64,000 bases of DNA from Flavobacterium sp. Its GTDB lineage: Bacteria; Bacteroidota; Bacteroidia; Flavobacteriales; Flavobacteriaceae. The DNA lies in NCBI RefSeq assembly GCF_027484205.1, contig NZ_JAIXUB010000019.1:1-64000 (forward strand), in the 5' to 3' direction. The notes under the pieces were generated by a model. That model saw only the letters and a program-made list of their open reading frames with translations, was not told where the DNA came from and did no database searches. Shown in pieces: positions 46,167-53,995 of this stretch. A program made the position numbers and the translations under genes. Position 1 is the stretch's first letter. The number at the start of each line of letters is the position of its first letter.

Positions 46167-47048
46167 AAATTGCTTTGCAATTTTCTCTGCTTTTTTACTT
46201 TCGCTGTAATCATAAAAACCTTCACCAGATTTTACTCCGAGTTTTCCAGCCATTACCATATTTACTAAAAGTGGGCAAGGAGCATATTTTGGATTTTTGA
46301 AACCATCATACATTACGTTTAAGATGGAAAGACAAACGTCAAGTCCAATAAAATCTGCTAGTTGCAATGGTCCCATTGGATGTGCCATTCCAAGTTTCAT
46401 AACCGTATCGATTTCAGAAACTCCAGCAACGCCATTATATAACGTTTCGATAGATTCGTTAATCATTGGCATTAAAATTCTGTTGGCTACAAATCCAGGA
46501 TAATCGTTTACTTCTGTTGGCGTTTTTCCTAGTTTTTCCGATAAATCCATAATAATTTTAGTCACTTCATCAGATGTTGAATAACCACGAATGATTTCAA
46601 CCAATTTCATAATTGGAACCGGATTCATAAAATGCATTCCGATGACACGCTCAGGATGAACAACTTGTGCTGCAATTTGAGTTATTGAAATGGATGAAGT
46701 ATTAGTTGCCAAAATCACATTATGGTCGCAAATTTCACTCAATTGCTTAAAAATATTTAGTTTTAATGCTACATTTTCAGTTGCAGCTTCAACCACTAAA
46801 TCCGTTCCAACCACGCCATCTTTTATGTCGGTATAGGTAATTATATTTCCGATAGTTTTGTGTTTGTCTTCTTCGGTAATCGTTCCTTTAGTAACCATTC
46901 GGTCAAGGTTGGAAGCTATGGTTGCTATTGCTTTTGCAATTGTTACTTCCGATTTGTCAATCAATTTTACGGTAAAACCGCTTTGTGCAAAGGTGTGAGC
47001 AATTCCGTTACCCATCGTTCCTGCGCCAATTACAGCTATTGTTTTCAT
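46158..47048 (-). CDS. 3-hydroxyacyl-CoA (3-hydroxybutyryl-CoA) dehydrogenase
   Basis: NAD-dependent dehydrogenase interconverting 3-hydroxyacyl-CoA and 3-oxoacyl-CoA, for fatty acid or butyrate metabolism. The 296-residue protein has Rossmann motif VIGAGTMGNGIA, ATNTSSISITQIA, catalytic His in GMHFMNPVPIMKLVEI, VNDYPGFVANRILMPMINE, and the C-terminal dimer domain (MGPLQLADFIGLDVCL, KSGEGFYDY). It is the short monofunctional form. The codons for its last residues overlap the heptad element H6. Confidence 0.93.
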   Translation of the reverse strand: MKTIAVIGAGTMGNGIAHTFAQSGFTVKLIDKSEVTIAKAIATIASNLDRMVTKGTITEEDKHKTIGNIITYTDIKDGVVGTDLVVEAATENVALKLNIFKQLSEICDHNVILATNTSSISITQIAAQVVHPERVIGMHFMNPVPIMKLVEIIRGYSTSDEVTKIIMDLSEKLGKTPTEVNDYPGFVANRILMPMINESIETLYNGVAGVSEIDTVMKLGMAHPMGPLQLADFIGLDVCLSILNVMYDGFKNPKYAPCPLLVNMVMAGKLGVKSGEGFYDYSESKKAEKIAKQFSK

Positions 47049-47458
47049 TATATTAGTTTAGTTTGTTTAAAAAATTTATTTGAATAAGAAAAAAGAAAAA
47101 ATATCCCAAATATTAGAATAATAAATTTATTTTCTTCCCAATTTCTATAGAATATGTAAAGTAAAAATGGGATACTGAGGTATTCTAAAAATTTAAATAA
47201 TTGATTAATAATTGATTTAAATTTTTTAGGAAAAGTATTCCAAATGGTAAGTAAAAAATATTTTATAAACCATATTAAAGATATCATTCCGAAGATGATT
47301 AGACACAATACAGAAATTTGTCTTTCATTACTGTTTTCATCAAATAGACTATTTTTCAAAAAATAAATTAGAGAACTAATCACTAAAAGGAATAAAATAA
47401 TCTTAGTTATTCTTCCAATTTTATGAATAGAAGTCAATATAAATTCTTTTCTTGTCAT
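47048..47458 (-). CDS. Hypothetical membrane protein
   Basis: A 136-residue protein with four predicted transmembrane helices: IIFLLVISSLIYF-like near residue 20-35, ISVLCLIIFGMISLIWFI, LEYLSIPFLLYIFY and FIILIFGIFFLFSYS. Its N-terminus is basic and its loops Lys/Asn-rich. No family is recognised. It overlaps the dehydrogenase ATG by one base and lies nine bases from the YhcG-type nuclease gene upstream, so these genes may be co-transcribed. Confidence 0.55.
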   Translation of the reverse strand: MTRKEFILTSIHKIGRITKIILFLLVISSLIYFLKNSLFDENSNERQISVLCLIIFGMISLIWFIKYFLLTIWNTFPKKFKSIINQLFKFLEYLSIPFLLYIFYRNWEENKFIILIFGIFFLFSYSNKFFKQTKLI

Positions 47459-47466
47459 ATTAAAAA

Positions 47467-48483
47467 TTATAAATCATTAGTATTTTGAATATTTAAAATT
47501 TCTATTTCTCGTCTAATTTCCGTCAATAATTGTTCTTCTGTAGGAAGGTATAATTGGTATTGACTTGCTAAAATCGAATTGTTGTTTTCTGGTAATGAAT
47601 ATTTTACTACTGCATCATTTTTATCGGCGCAGAGTAAAATACCAATTGTTGGTTTCTCGTGAGCCACTTTTTCAACTCGGTCATAATAGTTTACATACAT
47701 TTGAAGTTGACCTAAATCTTCGTGTGTTAGCTTATGTGTTTTAATTTCAAATAAAACGAAACATTGTAACAATCGATTGTAAAAAACTAAATCTATAAAA
47801 AACTCATCTCCATCTAAATGAATTCTTTTTTGTCTTGCAACAAATGAAAATCCGTTTCCAAGTTCTAAAAGAAAATCTTGCAGATTTGTGATAATTGCCT
47901 GTTCAAAATCTTTTTCGTAGTAAGCACTCTCACGTTTTAATCCTAAAAATTCTAGAATTAAAGGATCCTTTATAATTTCATTGGGATTGGTAGGGATAAC
48001 TTCACTTCTAGCGATTGCCAAAACACTTTTTTTATCATTACTCAACAACAATCGTTCAAATAATTGACTATTTATTTGTCGTTCCATTTGACGAACAGAC
48101 CAATTATTTTTTACTGTTTCTGCAATGTAATATTCTCTTTTGTCTTCATTATCAATGCGTAATAATAATCTGTAATGTGTCCAACTCAATTGCGAACGCA
48201 GTGAGTTCGCAATTGGAAATGTTCTATAAAACTGACGCATCAATTCTAATTGACGATAAGAAAATCCGCTCCCATACTCAGGTTGCAATTGTTCGGATAA
48301 ATATTTTATTAAATAATTGCCATAATCAGCTCGGTCTTTTCCTTCTTGTTCTTCATTAAAAATTCTTTCGCCAATATGCCAATACATGACCGTCCGATGA
48401 TGATCTACCGAACGAATTGCACCTTCTTTAGCTTTAGCTATTAAAGATTTTATTTCATATATTAGGTTTTGGGAAAGCTTCAT
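47467..48483 (-). CDS. YhcG-type PD-(D/E)XK nuclease (DUF1016)
   Basis: A 338-residue accessory protein. The N-terminal DUF1016_N helical domain has VMYWHIGERIFNEEQEG, YGSGFSYRQLELMRQFYRTFP and SQLSWTHYRLLLRIDN. The C-terminal PD-(D/E)XK nuclease domain has the motif residues IDLVFYNRLLQCFVLFEIKTHKL. The family is patchily distributed, often near restriction systems or mobile DNA; its role is probably in defence or DNA maintenance but is unproved. No restriction-modification gene is adjacent. An 11-bp perfect palindromic repeat lies inside the gene at 48187-48215. Confidence 0.88.
   Translation of the reverse strand: MKLSQNLIYEIKSLIAKAKEGAIRSVDHHRTVMYWHIGERIFNEEQEGKDRADYGNYLIKYLSEQLQPEYGSGFSYRQLELMRQFYRTFPIANSLRSQLSWTHYRLLLRIDNEDKREYYIAETVKNNWSVRQMERQINSQLFERLLLSNDKKSVLAIARSEVIPTNPNEIIKDPLILEFLGLKRESAYYEKDFEQAIITNLQDFLLELGNGFSFVARQKRIHLDGDEFFIDLVFYNRLLQCFVLFEIKTHKLTHEDLGQLQMYVNYYDRVEKVAHEKPTIGILLCADKNDAVVKYSLPENNNSILASQYQLYLPTEEQLLTEIRREIEILNIQNTNDL
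48187..48215. repeat. Perfect inverted repeat inside the YhcG-type gene
   Basis: Arms CAATTGCGAAC (48187-48197) and GTTCGCAATTG (48205-48215) with a seven-base loop. It encodes the IANSLRSQL stretch of the conserved DUF1016_N domain. Confidence 0.7.
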
Positions 48484-48486
48484 TTT

Positions 48487-49455
48487 TTATTTCTCATTCA
48501 TCGAATCAATAATCATATAAGCCACTCTCAAAGCTTCCGTTCCGTCTTCTAGAGTTACTATAGGAGTTGTATTATTTACAATAGCATCGGCAAAAGTCTC
48601 TAGTTCATCTAAAATGGCATTGTTAGGTGCAACTTCAGGATTGTTAAAGTAGATTTGTTTCTTTTCGCCTTCAGCATTTTGTAAAATCATATCAAAATCT
48701 CCAGGAACTTCTGGTGCATCTTTCATTTTCACTACTTCACAAATCTTATCTAAATAATCTACAGAAATGTAAGCGTCTTTTTGAAAAAAACGTGATTTAC
48801 GCATGTTTTTCATTGAAATTCTACTCGAAGTAATGTTGGCAACACAACCATTTTCAAATTCAATTCGGGCATTGGCAATATCTGGAGACTGACTCAAAAC
48901 TGAAACTCCGCTTGCATGAACAGCTTTAACTTTTGATTTTACAACACTCAAAATAGCATCAATATCATGAATCATCAAATCTAAAACCACAGGAACATCA
49001 GTACCACGTGGATTAAATTCTGCCAAACGATGGGTTTCAATAAACATTGGAGTTTCTATTTGATCTTTTACAGCTATGAACGCCGGATTGAATCGTTCCA
49101 CATGTCCAACCTGACCTTTTACATTGTATTCTTTAGATAAAGCAATGATTTCTTCCGCTTCTTCAACGGTAGTTGCAATAGGTTTTTCTATGAAAACGTG
49201 TTTACCACTTTTGATGGAAACTTTTGCACATTTGTAGTGCGAAAGCGTAGGAGTTACTATATCTATAACATCAACAGCATGGATTAATTTGGCAATGGTA
49301 TCAAAACGTTTATAACCAAATTCTGCGGCGATTTTGTCTGCATATTCAGCATTTTCATCATAAAAACCAACTAATTCGTATTTTTTAGATTGATTTAACA
49401 ATCGTAAGTGTATTTTTCCAAGGTGACCAGCACCTAAAACGCCAACTTTAAGCAT
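48487..49455 (-). CDS. Gfo/Idh/MocA-family oxidoreductase
   Basis: A 322-residue NAD(P)-dependent sugar or inositol-type dehydrogenase. The Rossmann domain starts LKVGVLGAGHLGKIHLRLL and the EKP motif is present in HVFIEKPIATTVEEAEEI; the C-terminal half has the open beta sheet with HDIDAILSVV. The ATG at 49455 is chosen; the in-frame ATG six codons upstream would put extra residues before the Rossmann strand. The substrate is unknown. It lies in a divergent arrangement with pcm across heptad array H7. Confidence 0.88.
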   Translation of the reverse strand: MLKVGVLGAGHLGKIHLRLLNQSKKYELVGFYDENAEYADKIAAEFGYKRFDTIAKLIHAVDVIDIVTPTLSHYKCAKVSIKSGKHVFIEKPIATTVEEAEEIIALSKEYNVKGQVGHVERFNPAFIAVKDQIETPMFIETHRLAEFNPRGTDVPVVLDLMIHDIDAILSVVKSKVKAVHASGVSVLSQSPDIANARIEFENGCVANITSSRISMKNMRKSRFFQKDAYISVDYLDKICEVVKMKDAPEVPGDFDMILQNAEGEKKQIYFNNPEVAPNNAILDELETFADAIVNNTTPIVTLEDGTEALRVAYMIIDSMNEK

Positions 49456-49483
49456 AAAATTAAATTTTATCAAAAATAGTAAT

Positions 49484-49518
49484 TAATTGATAATTGGTAA
49501 TTGATAATTGATAATTTG
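49484..49518 (+). repeat. Heptad array H7, five units
   Basis: Five 7-bp units of TAATTGA type (second TAATTGG, fifth TAATTTG). Unlike the others it lies between two divergent start codons rather than after a stop codon, and may overlap the promoters of both genes. Confidence 0.65.
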
Positions 49519-49544
49519 TTTTCTATTTTTACCAAAATAAATAC

Positions 49545-50195
49545 TTGCCCAAATTGAAAGATACAAACAAACATCAAGGACTTAGAAATCAATTAGCTAA
49601 ACAGCTTGAAGAAAAAGGAATTACCGATAAAAACGTTTTGGAAGCTATAAAAAAAATTCCAAGACACTTGTTTTTGAACTCAAGTTTTGAAGATTTTGCC
49701 TATCAAGACAAAGCGTTTCCTATTGGCGCTGGACAAACTATTTCACAACCTTATACCGTAGCTTTTCAAAGTCAATTATTGGAAGTCAAAAAAGACGATA
49801 AAATTTTAGAAATAGGAACTGGTAGTGGTTATCAAACCGCTGTGTTGTGTACTTTAGGTGCTAAAGTTTACTCCATTGAAAGGCAAAATGAGTTGTTTAA
49901 AACGACTTCTTTATTGTTGCCAAAACTTGGAATTCGCCCCAAACATTTATCGTTTGGTGATGGTTATAAAGGTCTGCCAAATCATGCTCCTTTTGATAGT
50001 ATTATAGTAACTGCTGGCGCTCCAATTATTCCAAAACCACTCATGGCGCAATTAAAAATAGGAGGAAAACTAGTTATTCCAGTTGGAGAAAAAGAACAAA
50101 TCATGACAATGCTAATTCGTAAAAACGAAACCCAATTTGAAAAACACGAATTTGGTGATTTTAAATTTGTACCTTTATTGGAAAATAAGAATTAA
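49545..50195 (+). CDS. pcm: Protein-L-isoaspartate O-methyltransferase
   Basis: Repairs damaged proteins by methylating L-isoaspartyl residues with S-adenosylmethionine. The 216-residue protein has KIPRHLFLNSSFEDFAYQDKAFPIGAGQTISQP, SAM-binding motif ILEIGTGSGYQTAVL, and the later DSIIVTAGAP and KLVIPVGE. No ATG is available at the N-terminus: TTG at 49545 or, more like its relatives (MKDTNKHQ), TTG at 49554 must be used. The stop lies one base before the ATG of the next gene. Confidence 0.93.
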   Translation: MPKLKDTNKHQGLRNQLAKQLEEKGITDKNVLEAIKKIPRHLFLNSSFEDFAYQDKAFPIGAGQTISQPYTVAFQSQLLEVKKDDKILEIGTGSGYQTAVLCTLGAKVYSIERQNELFKTTSLLLPKLGIRPKHLSFGDGYKGLPNHAPFDSIIVTAGAPIIPKPLMAQLKIGGKLVIPVGEKEQIMTMLIRKNETQFEKHEFGDFKFVPLLENKN

Positions 50196-50196
50196 T

Positions 50197-51495
50197 ATGA
50201 TTAAAAGACTACTTTTATTTTTATTTCCATTACTTGGTTTTTCCCAAGGATATACAAGTTATTTTACAGGTAATCCAACTAATATAACGACGACTACACA
50301 ATTTGGAGTTTGTTTAATGGGCGGAGCAACTGAAAATGATAATGCGATGATTTGGCTTTTAAATAAGGCTAATGGTGGCGATGTTGTAGTTTTGCGATCC
50401 ACTGGAAGTAATGGTTATAATGATTATTTATATTCAGATTTAGGTGTTACAGTAAATTCAGTTGAGACTTTAGTAATTACTTCTGTTGCTGGTGCCACAA
50501 ATCCTTATGTTTTAGATAAAGTTTCAAAAGCTGAAATGATTTGGTTTGCTGGTGGCGATCAATGGAATTACATTTCATATTTTAAAAACAATGCTCTTGA
50601 AGATTTATTGAATAATCATGTTAATGTAAAACATGCACCAATTGGAGGTACAAGTGCAGGAATGGCTATTTTAGGTGGATATTATTTTTCTGCCCAAAAT
50701 GGAACAGTAACTTCTGCCCAAGCAATGAATAATCCATATCATCCTAATGTTACAGTAGGTGGTTTTACAGGTACACCTTATAGTGATTTTTTGAATATTC
50801 CTTTTTTAGGAAATACAATTACAGACACTCATTATGATAATCCAGATAGAAGAGGAAGACATGCAACTTTTCTTGCTCGATTTAAAGCTGAATTAACTCT
50901 TGACATAAATGGAATTGCATGTAATGAATATGTAGCTGTTTGTATTGGTAGCGATGGAATAGCTCATGTTTATGGGGATTATCCAAATTATCAAGAGTTT
51001 GCATATTTTATTCAAGCAAATTGTAATATTGCAAATTTTGTTGAAAATTGTCAATCTGGCCAACCGTTAACTTGGAATTTTGGTGGAAGTGCTTTAAAAG
51101 TTTATAAAGTTCCTGGAACCATGAACGGAACAAATTATTTTCAAGTTAATAATTGGGAATTTGGAACACATTCAGGAGGAAGTTGGGAAGATTGGGGAAT
51201 TTTAAATGGAGTTTTAAATGTCACTACAAGCGGAATTCCAATTAATTGTGTTTTAGGTAATTCTGATTTTGAAAATGATGAGTTACATCTATTTCCAAAT
51301 CCTGTTGATAATAATTTGTATGTTGAAGGATTGTTTGATTTTGAATTTGAAATTTACGATTCATTGGGTAAAAATGTAATTAGTGGGAAAAGTGTAGTCA
51401 ATGAAATTGAAGTATCTAATTTAGCAAAAGGCATTTATTTACTTAAAATTACTTCAGAAGATAAAACAACAATTAAAAAGTTTATAAAACAATAA
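50197..51495 (+). CDS. T9SS-secreted cyanophycinase-like S51 peptidase
   Basis: A 432-residue secreted serine peptidase-like protein. I start at the ATG at 50197 (signal peptide MIKRLLLFLFPLLGFSQG), not the longer upstream frame inside pcm. The S51 core shows MGGATENDNAMIWLL, WFAGGDQWNYI and the nucleophile elbow GGTSAGMAILGG, as in cyanophycinase. The last 70 residues are a type A sorting domain (LFPNPVDNNLYVEGLF to KKFIKQ), so it is exported by T9SS. Its natural substrate is unknown. It is coupled to pcm by a one-base spacing. Confidence 0.88.
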   Translation: MIKRLLLFLFPLLGFSQGYTSYFTGNPTNITTTTQFGVCLMGGATENDNAMIWLLNKANGGDVVVLRSTGSNGYNDYLYSDLGVTVNSVETLVITSVAGATNPYVLDKVSKAEMIWFAGGDQWNYISYFKNNALEDLLNNHVNVKHAPIGGTSAGMAILGGYYFSAQNGTVTSAQAMNNPYHPNVTVGGFTGTPYSDFLNIPFLGNTITDTHYDNPDRRGRHATFLARFKAELTLDINGIACNEYVAVCIGSDGIAHVYGDYPNYQEFAYFIQANCNIANFVENCQSGQPLTWNFGGSALKVYKVPGTMNGTNYFQVNNWEFGTHSGGSWEDWGILNGVLNVTTSGIPINCVLGNSDFENDELHLFPNPVDNNLYVEGLFDFEFEIYDSLGKNVISGKSVVNEIEVSNLAKGIYLLKITSEDKTTIKKFIKQ

Positions 51496-51502
51496 TTTAA
51501 AA

Positions 51503-51528
51503 TCCATTACCAAAAAAATGGAATGAAT
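51503..51528. terminator. Weak convergent terminator
   Basis: TCCATT (51503-51508) and AATGGA (51517-51522) around an A-rich loop, with a T run after 51526. It lies between the convergent S51 peptidase and Fic genes. Confidence 0.35.
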
Positions 51529-51530
51529 TT

Positions 51531-52598
51531 TTATTTACCAATTATATTTAAATATCTCTCTAAACACTCTTTTTCTACTTGAGCAATAAAAAGTAAAAAC
51601 TCTTCTTTATTATTTGAAGTTTGAGCTGTCTCCAAAGCTTGATAGTAGCGCACTCTGGTTTCATAATCACCTTTTATATTGGCAATTACATAACCATTTT
51701 GTAGCAGAATTAAATTCATGACTAATCTTGATGTTCTTCCGTTTCCATCAATAAATGGATGAATAGCAACTAATCGTTCGTGCATTTCTGCCGCAAGAAG
51801 TATAGGATGAATTTTATTTTTATTTTCTTCAAACCAAATAAAGTAATCTTCCATTTCTTTTGGAACAATGAAAGGTTGTGGCGGCATATGATTACTGCCT
51901 TTTATCATTACTTGTACTCTTCGGTATCGTCCAGCATCTTCCGGAATAATTCCTCTCAAAATTAAATTATGAACCGAAAGTAATTCTCTTTCATTAAAAG
52001 GGAAATTACGTTCCATTAATTGTTTAATGTAACCAATGGCTTCAACGTGATTTATGGCTTCAAGATGTTCTCGCATACTTTTTCCTGAGATCGTCAAACC
52101 TTCATTGATGACTAAATCAGTTTCATGAAGCGTTAACGTATTTCCTTCAATTCTATTACTTTCAAACGTATATTCTAGTTCTAATGCCTTATTAATTTTA
52201 TAACTATCAAACTTTCTGTAGTTATCAAGTTGTTTTTTTAAAGAATCAATTTCGTCTAAAATAGTTTGCAAATCTCTTGAAATCGGATTTTTTTTAATGG
52301 ATGCTATATTTCTAATTTCCTCCTCAGCAAATTTCATTGCCTTTAACGCAAGCTCTTTATCATCTCCAATTTCATATAATATTTTTTCTTTTAGCCATGC
52401 AATCATTAAAGTTTCAAAATCAATATCTAAAATTTTTGATAGTTTGAGAACTTGCTCTTTTGTTGGTTTTCTGGAGCCATTTTCGAATTTACTTATCAAT
52501 GCTTGATCAATATTCATGAGTTGTGCAAGCTCACGAGTTTTCATAGCTTTAATTTCTCTGGCATTTTTCAGTAAAGTTTTTATTTGATGACTTTCCAT
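51531..52598 (-). CDS. Fic-family protein with N-terminal XRE helix-turn-helix
   Basis: A 355-residue predicted AMP-transferase with its own DNA-binding domain. The HTH (about 8-60) reads AREIKAMKTRELAQLMNIDQ, ISKFENGSRKPT. Around residue 150 is SNRIEGNTLT, matching the (S/T)xxxE(G/N) inhibitory helix of Fic proteins. The Fic core has the active His280 in HPFIDGNGRTSR. It therefore resembles self-inhibited class II Fic enzymes that also autoregulate. No separate antitoxin gene is present. Target and trigger are unknown. A possible operator overlaps its promoter. Confidence 0.92.
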   Translation of the reverse strand: MESHQIKTLLKNAREIKAMKTRELAQLMNIDQALISKFENGSRKPTKEQVLKLSKILDIDFETLMIAWLKEKILYEIGDDKELALKAMKFAEEEIRNIASIKKNPISRDLQTILDEIDSLKKQLDNYRKFDSYKINKALELEYTFESNRIEGNTLTLHETDLVINEGLTISGKSMREHLEAINHVEAIGYIKQLMERNFPFNERELLSVHNLILRGIIPEDAGRYRRVQVMIKGSNHMPPQPFIVPKEMEDYFIWFEENKNKIHPILLAAEMHERLVAIHPFIDGNGRTSRLVMNLILLQNGYVIANIKGDYETRVRYYQALETAQTSNNKEEFLLFIAQVEKECLERYLNIIGK

Positions 52599-52602
52599 AT
52601 CT

Positions 52603-52635
52603 TGACAAATTTAGTCATACTATATAAATCGCAAA
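52603..52635 (-). promoter_or_regulatory. Fic promoter with overlapping inverted repeat
   Basis: On the minus strand TAAATTTG (52606-52613) matches the -7 consensus with TTTTG 18 bases upstream. The arms TGAC (52603-52606) and GTCA (52614-52617) flank the -7 box as an inverted repeat, a suitable site for the HTH domain of the Fic protein. The -7 box ends seven bases from the ATG, so the message is probably leaderless. Confidence 0.45.
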
Positions 52636-52662
52636 ACACCAATCTTAATTTTTTAAAATAAA

Positions 52663-53115
52663 TTAAAATGATTTTTTAATTCGGTCTAAGTCACGTTTAG
52701 TGTCTTGTTCTTTCAAGGATTCGCGTTTATCATAGGTTTTTTTACCTCGACAAAGCCCAATTTCAAGTTTGGCTAAACCTTTTTCATTAGTGAACAAGCG
52801 CAAAGGAATTATAGTTAAGCCTTTTGTTTCAACACTTCTTGCTAATGACTTTAGTTCTTTTTTATTGAGAAGTAATTTTCTTTCACTTCTTGATTTATGA
52901 TTAAACTGATTTCCAAAAGCGTATTCTTCAATGTAAGTATTGATTGCAAAAAGTTCACCATTATTAAATTCACAAAAACTTTCTGCAATTTGAGCTTTCC
53001 CAAGTCGAATCGATTTGATTTCAGTTCCTGTTAAAACTATTCCAGCAGAATAAGTTTCAATTATTTCGTAATCAAATTTGGCTCTTTTATTAAGTATGTT
53101 GGCAGTTTTTATCAT
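52663..53115 (-). CDS. smpB: SsrA-binding protein SmpB
   Basis: RNA-binding partner of tmRNA in rescue of stalled ribosomes. From the ATG at 53115 the protein has 150 residues ([37 protein letters not shown]); the frame extends upstream but that part is not family-like. The core [49 protein letters not shown] and the basic tail [20 protein letters not shown] are all present. tmRNA itself is not encoded in this window. Confidence 0.95.
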   Translation of the reverse strand: MIKTANILNKRAKFDYEIIETYSAGIVLTGTEIKSIRLGKAQIAESFCEFNNGELFAINTYIEEYAFGNQFNHKSRSERKLLLNKKELKSLARSVETKGLTIIPLRLFTNEKGLAKLEIGLCRGKKTYDKRESLKEQDTKRDLDRIKKSF

Positions 53116-53122
53116 TGTGAGG

Positions 53123-53152
53123 CAAATGTAATAACTATTTAATGAAAGAAAA
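53123..53152 (-). promoter_or_regulatory. Candidate smpB promoter
   Basis: On the minus strand TACATTTG (53123-53130) matches TAnnTTTG, with TTT 19 bases upstream. It ends seven bases before the smpB ATG. Confidence 0.45.
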
Positions 53153-53201
53153 AAGAAATTATTTACTATCAAAAAAAATTTCAAACAATGATTTATGTCA
53201 G

Positions 53202-53231
53202 TTTTTATCTGATTTCATGCTCATAAATTTG
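53202..53231 (+). promoter_or_regulatory. Candidate promoter of the barrel gene
   Basis: TAAATTTG at 53224-53231 matches TAnnTTTG, with TTT 19 bases upstream (53202-53204) and the ATG 27 bases downstream. Confidence 0.45.
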
Positions 53232-53258
53232 TCCTATAATTTTAAAACTAAAACAAAA

Positions 53259-53855
53259 ATGAAAAAATTATTTTTATTAGCAGGATTTGCATTAATGAGT
53301 TTAACAGCTAATGCTCAAGAAGGTTTAAAAGGAGCATGGTGGGCAGCAGGTCAAGTATCATTTTCTTCAGACAAAGCTGGTGACGACAAATCTACATCTA
53401 ACATGATTTTACCTATCGTTGGTACTTTTATTTCTCCATCGGTAACTGTTGGTGCAGGTGTTGGTGTTATTAGTGGAAAAACGGAAGTGGGTTCAGTAAC
53501 AACCTCTGAAACTAGTACTTTTGTAGTTAAACCATTAGTAAGAAAATATTGGAATATCAAAGGAGGTTTATTTTTCTATGGTCAAGCAGCTTTGCCTGTA
53601 ACTTTTGGAAAAGATAAAGTAGCAGATTCTAAAACTTCATCTTTCTCTTTAGAGTTAGCTCCAGGTTTTGACTATTTTGTAAACAAATGGTTAACTGTTG
53701 AAACTTCATTCACAATTTTTAATGTTGGAACTTCAACTTTTACACCAGATTCAGGAGACAAAACAACTTCATTTGACTTCAATGCAAATCCTATGAATTC
53801 TATTGGTGATAGACAATTAGGTAGCTTACAAGTGGGAGTTAAGTTTTTATTCTAA
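53259..53855 (+). CDS. Outer membrane beta-barrel protein
   Basis: A 198-residue precursor from the ATG at 53259 (signal peptide MKKLFLLAGFALMSLTANAQE); a longer upstream frame is rejected. The mature part is a series of amphipathic strands (GAWWAAGQVSFSS, SVTVGAGVGVISGK, FVVKPLVRKYWNI, GLFFYGQAALPVTFG, FSLELAPGFDYFVN) ending LQVGVKFLF with a terminal Phe, as in OmpW/OmpX-like small barrels of Bacteroidota. Its function, whether porin-like or structural, is not readable. It is monocistronic with a terminator downstream. Confidence 0.8.
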   Translation: MKKLFLLAGFALMSLTANAQEGLKGAWWAAGQVSFSSDKAGDDKSTSNMILPIVGTFISPSVTVGAGVGVISGKTEVGSVTTSETSTFVVKPLVRKYWNIKGGLFFYGQAALPVTFGKDKVADSKTSSFSLELAPGFDYFVNKWLTVETSFTIFNVGTSTFTPDSGDKTTSFDFNANPMNSIGDRQLGSLQVGVKFLF

Positions 53856-53879
53856 GTAAATTATAAAGTTATTGGTTAG

Positions 53880-53938
53880 TACCGAAATAATATTCGGTAA
53901 AAGAAGTCGCTGTTCATAATTGGATAGCGATTTTTTTT
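53880..53938 (+). terminator. Terminator of the barrel gene
   Basis: A first small hairpin TACCGAA/TTCGGTA (53880-53899) is followed by TCGCT (53907-53911) and AGCGA (53926-53930) with an eight-T tail. Confidence 0.6.
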
Positions 53939-53995
53939 GTGGTTTTTATTAAAAATTTACTACATTCGTAAAACCAACCATTAAAACTTATTAAA

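Noticed and set aside
50137..50196. 20-residue upstream extension of the S51 peptidase
   Set aside because: It overlaps the end of pcm and precedes a clear signal peptide that starts at 50197.
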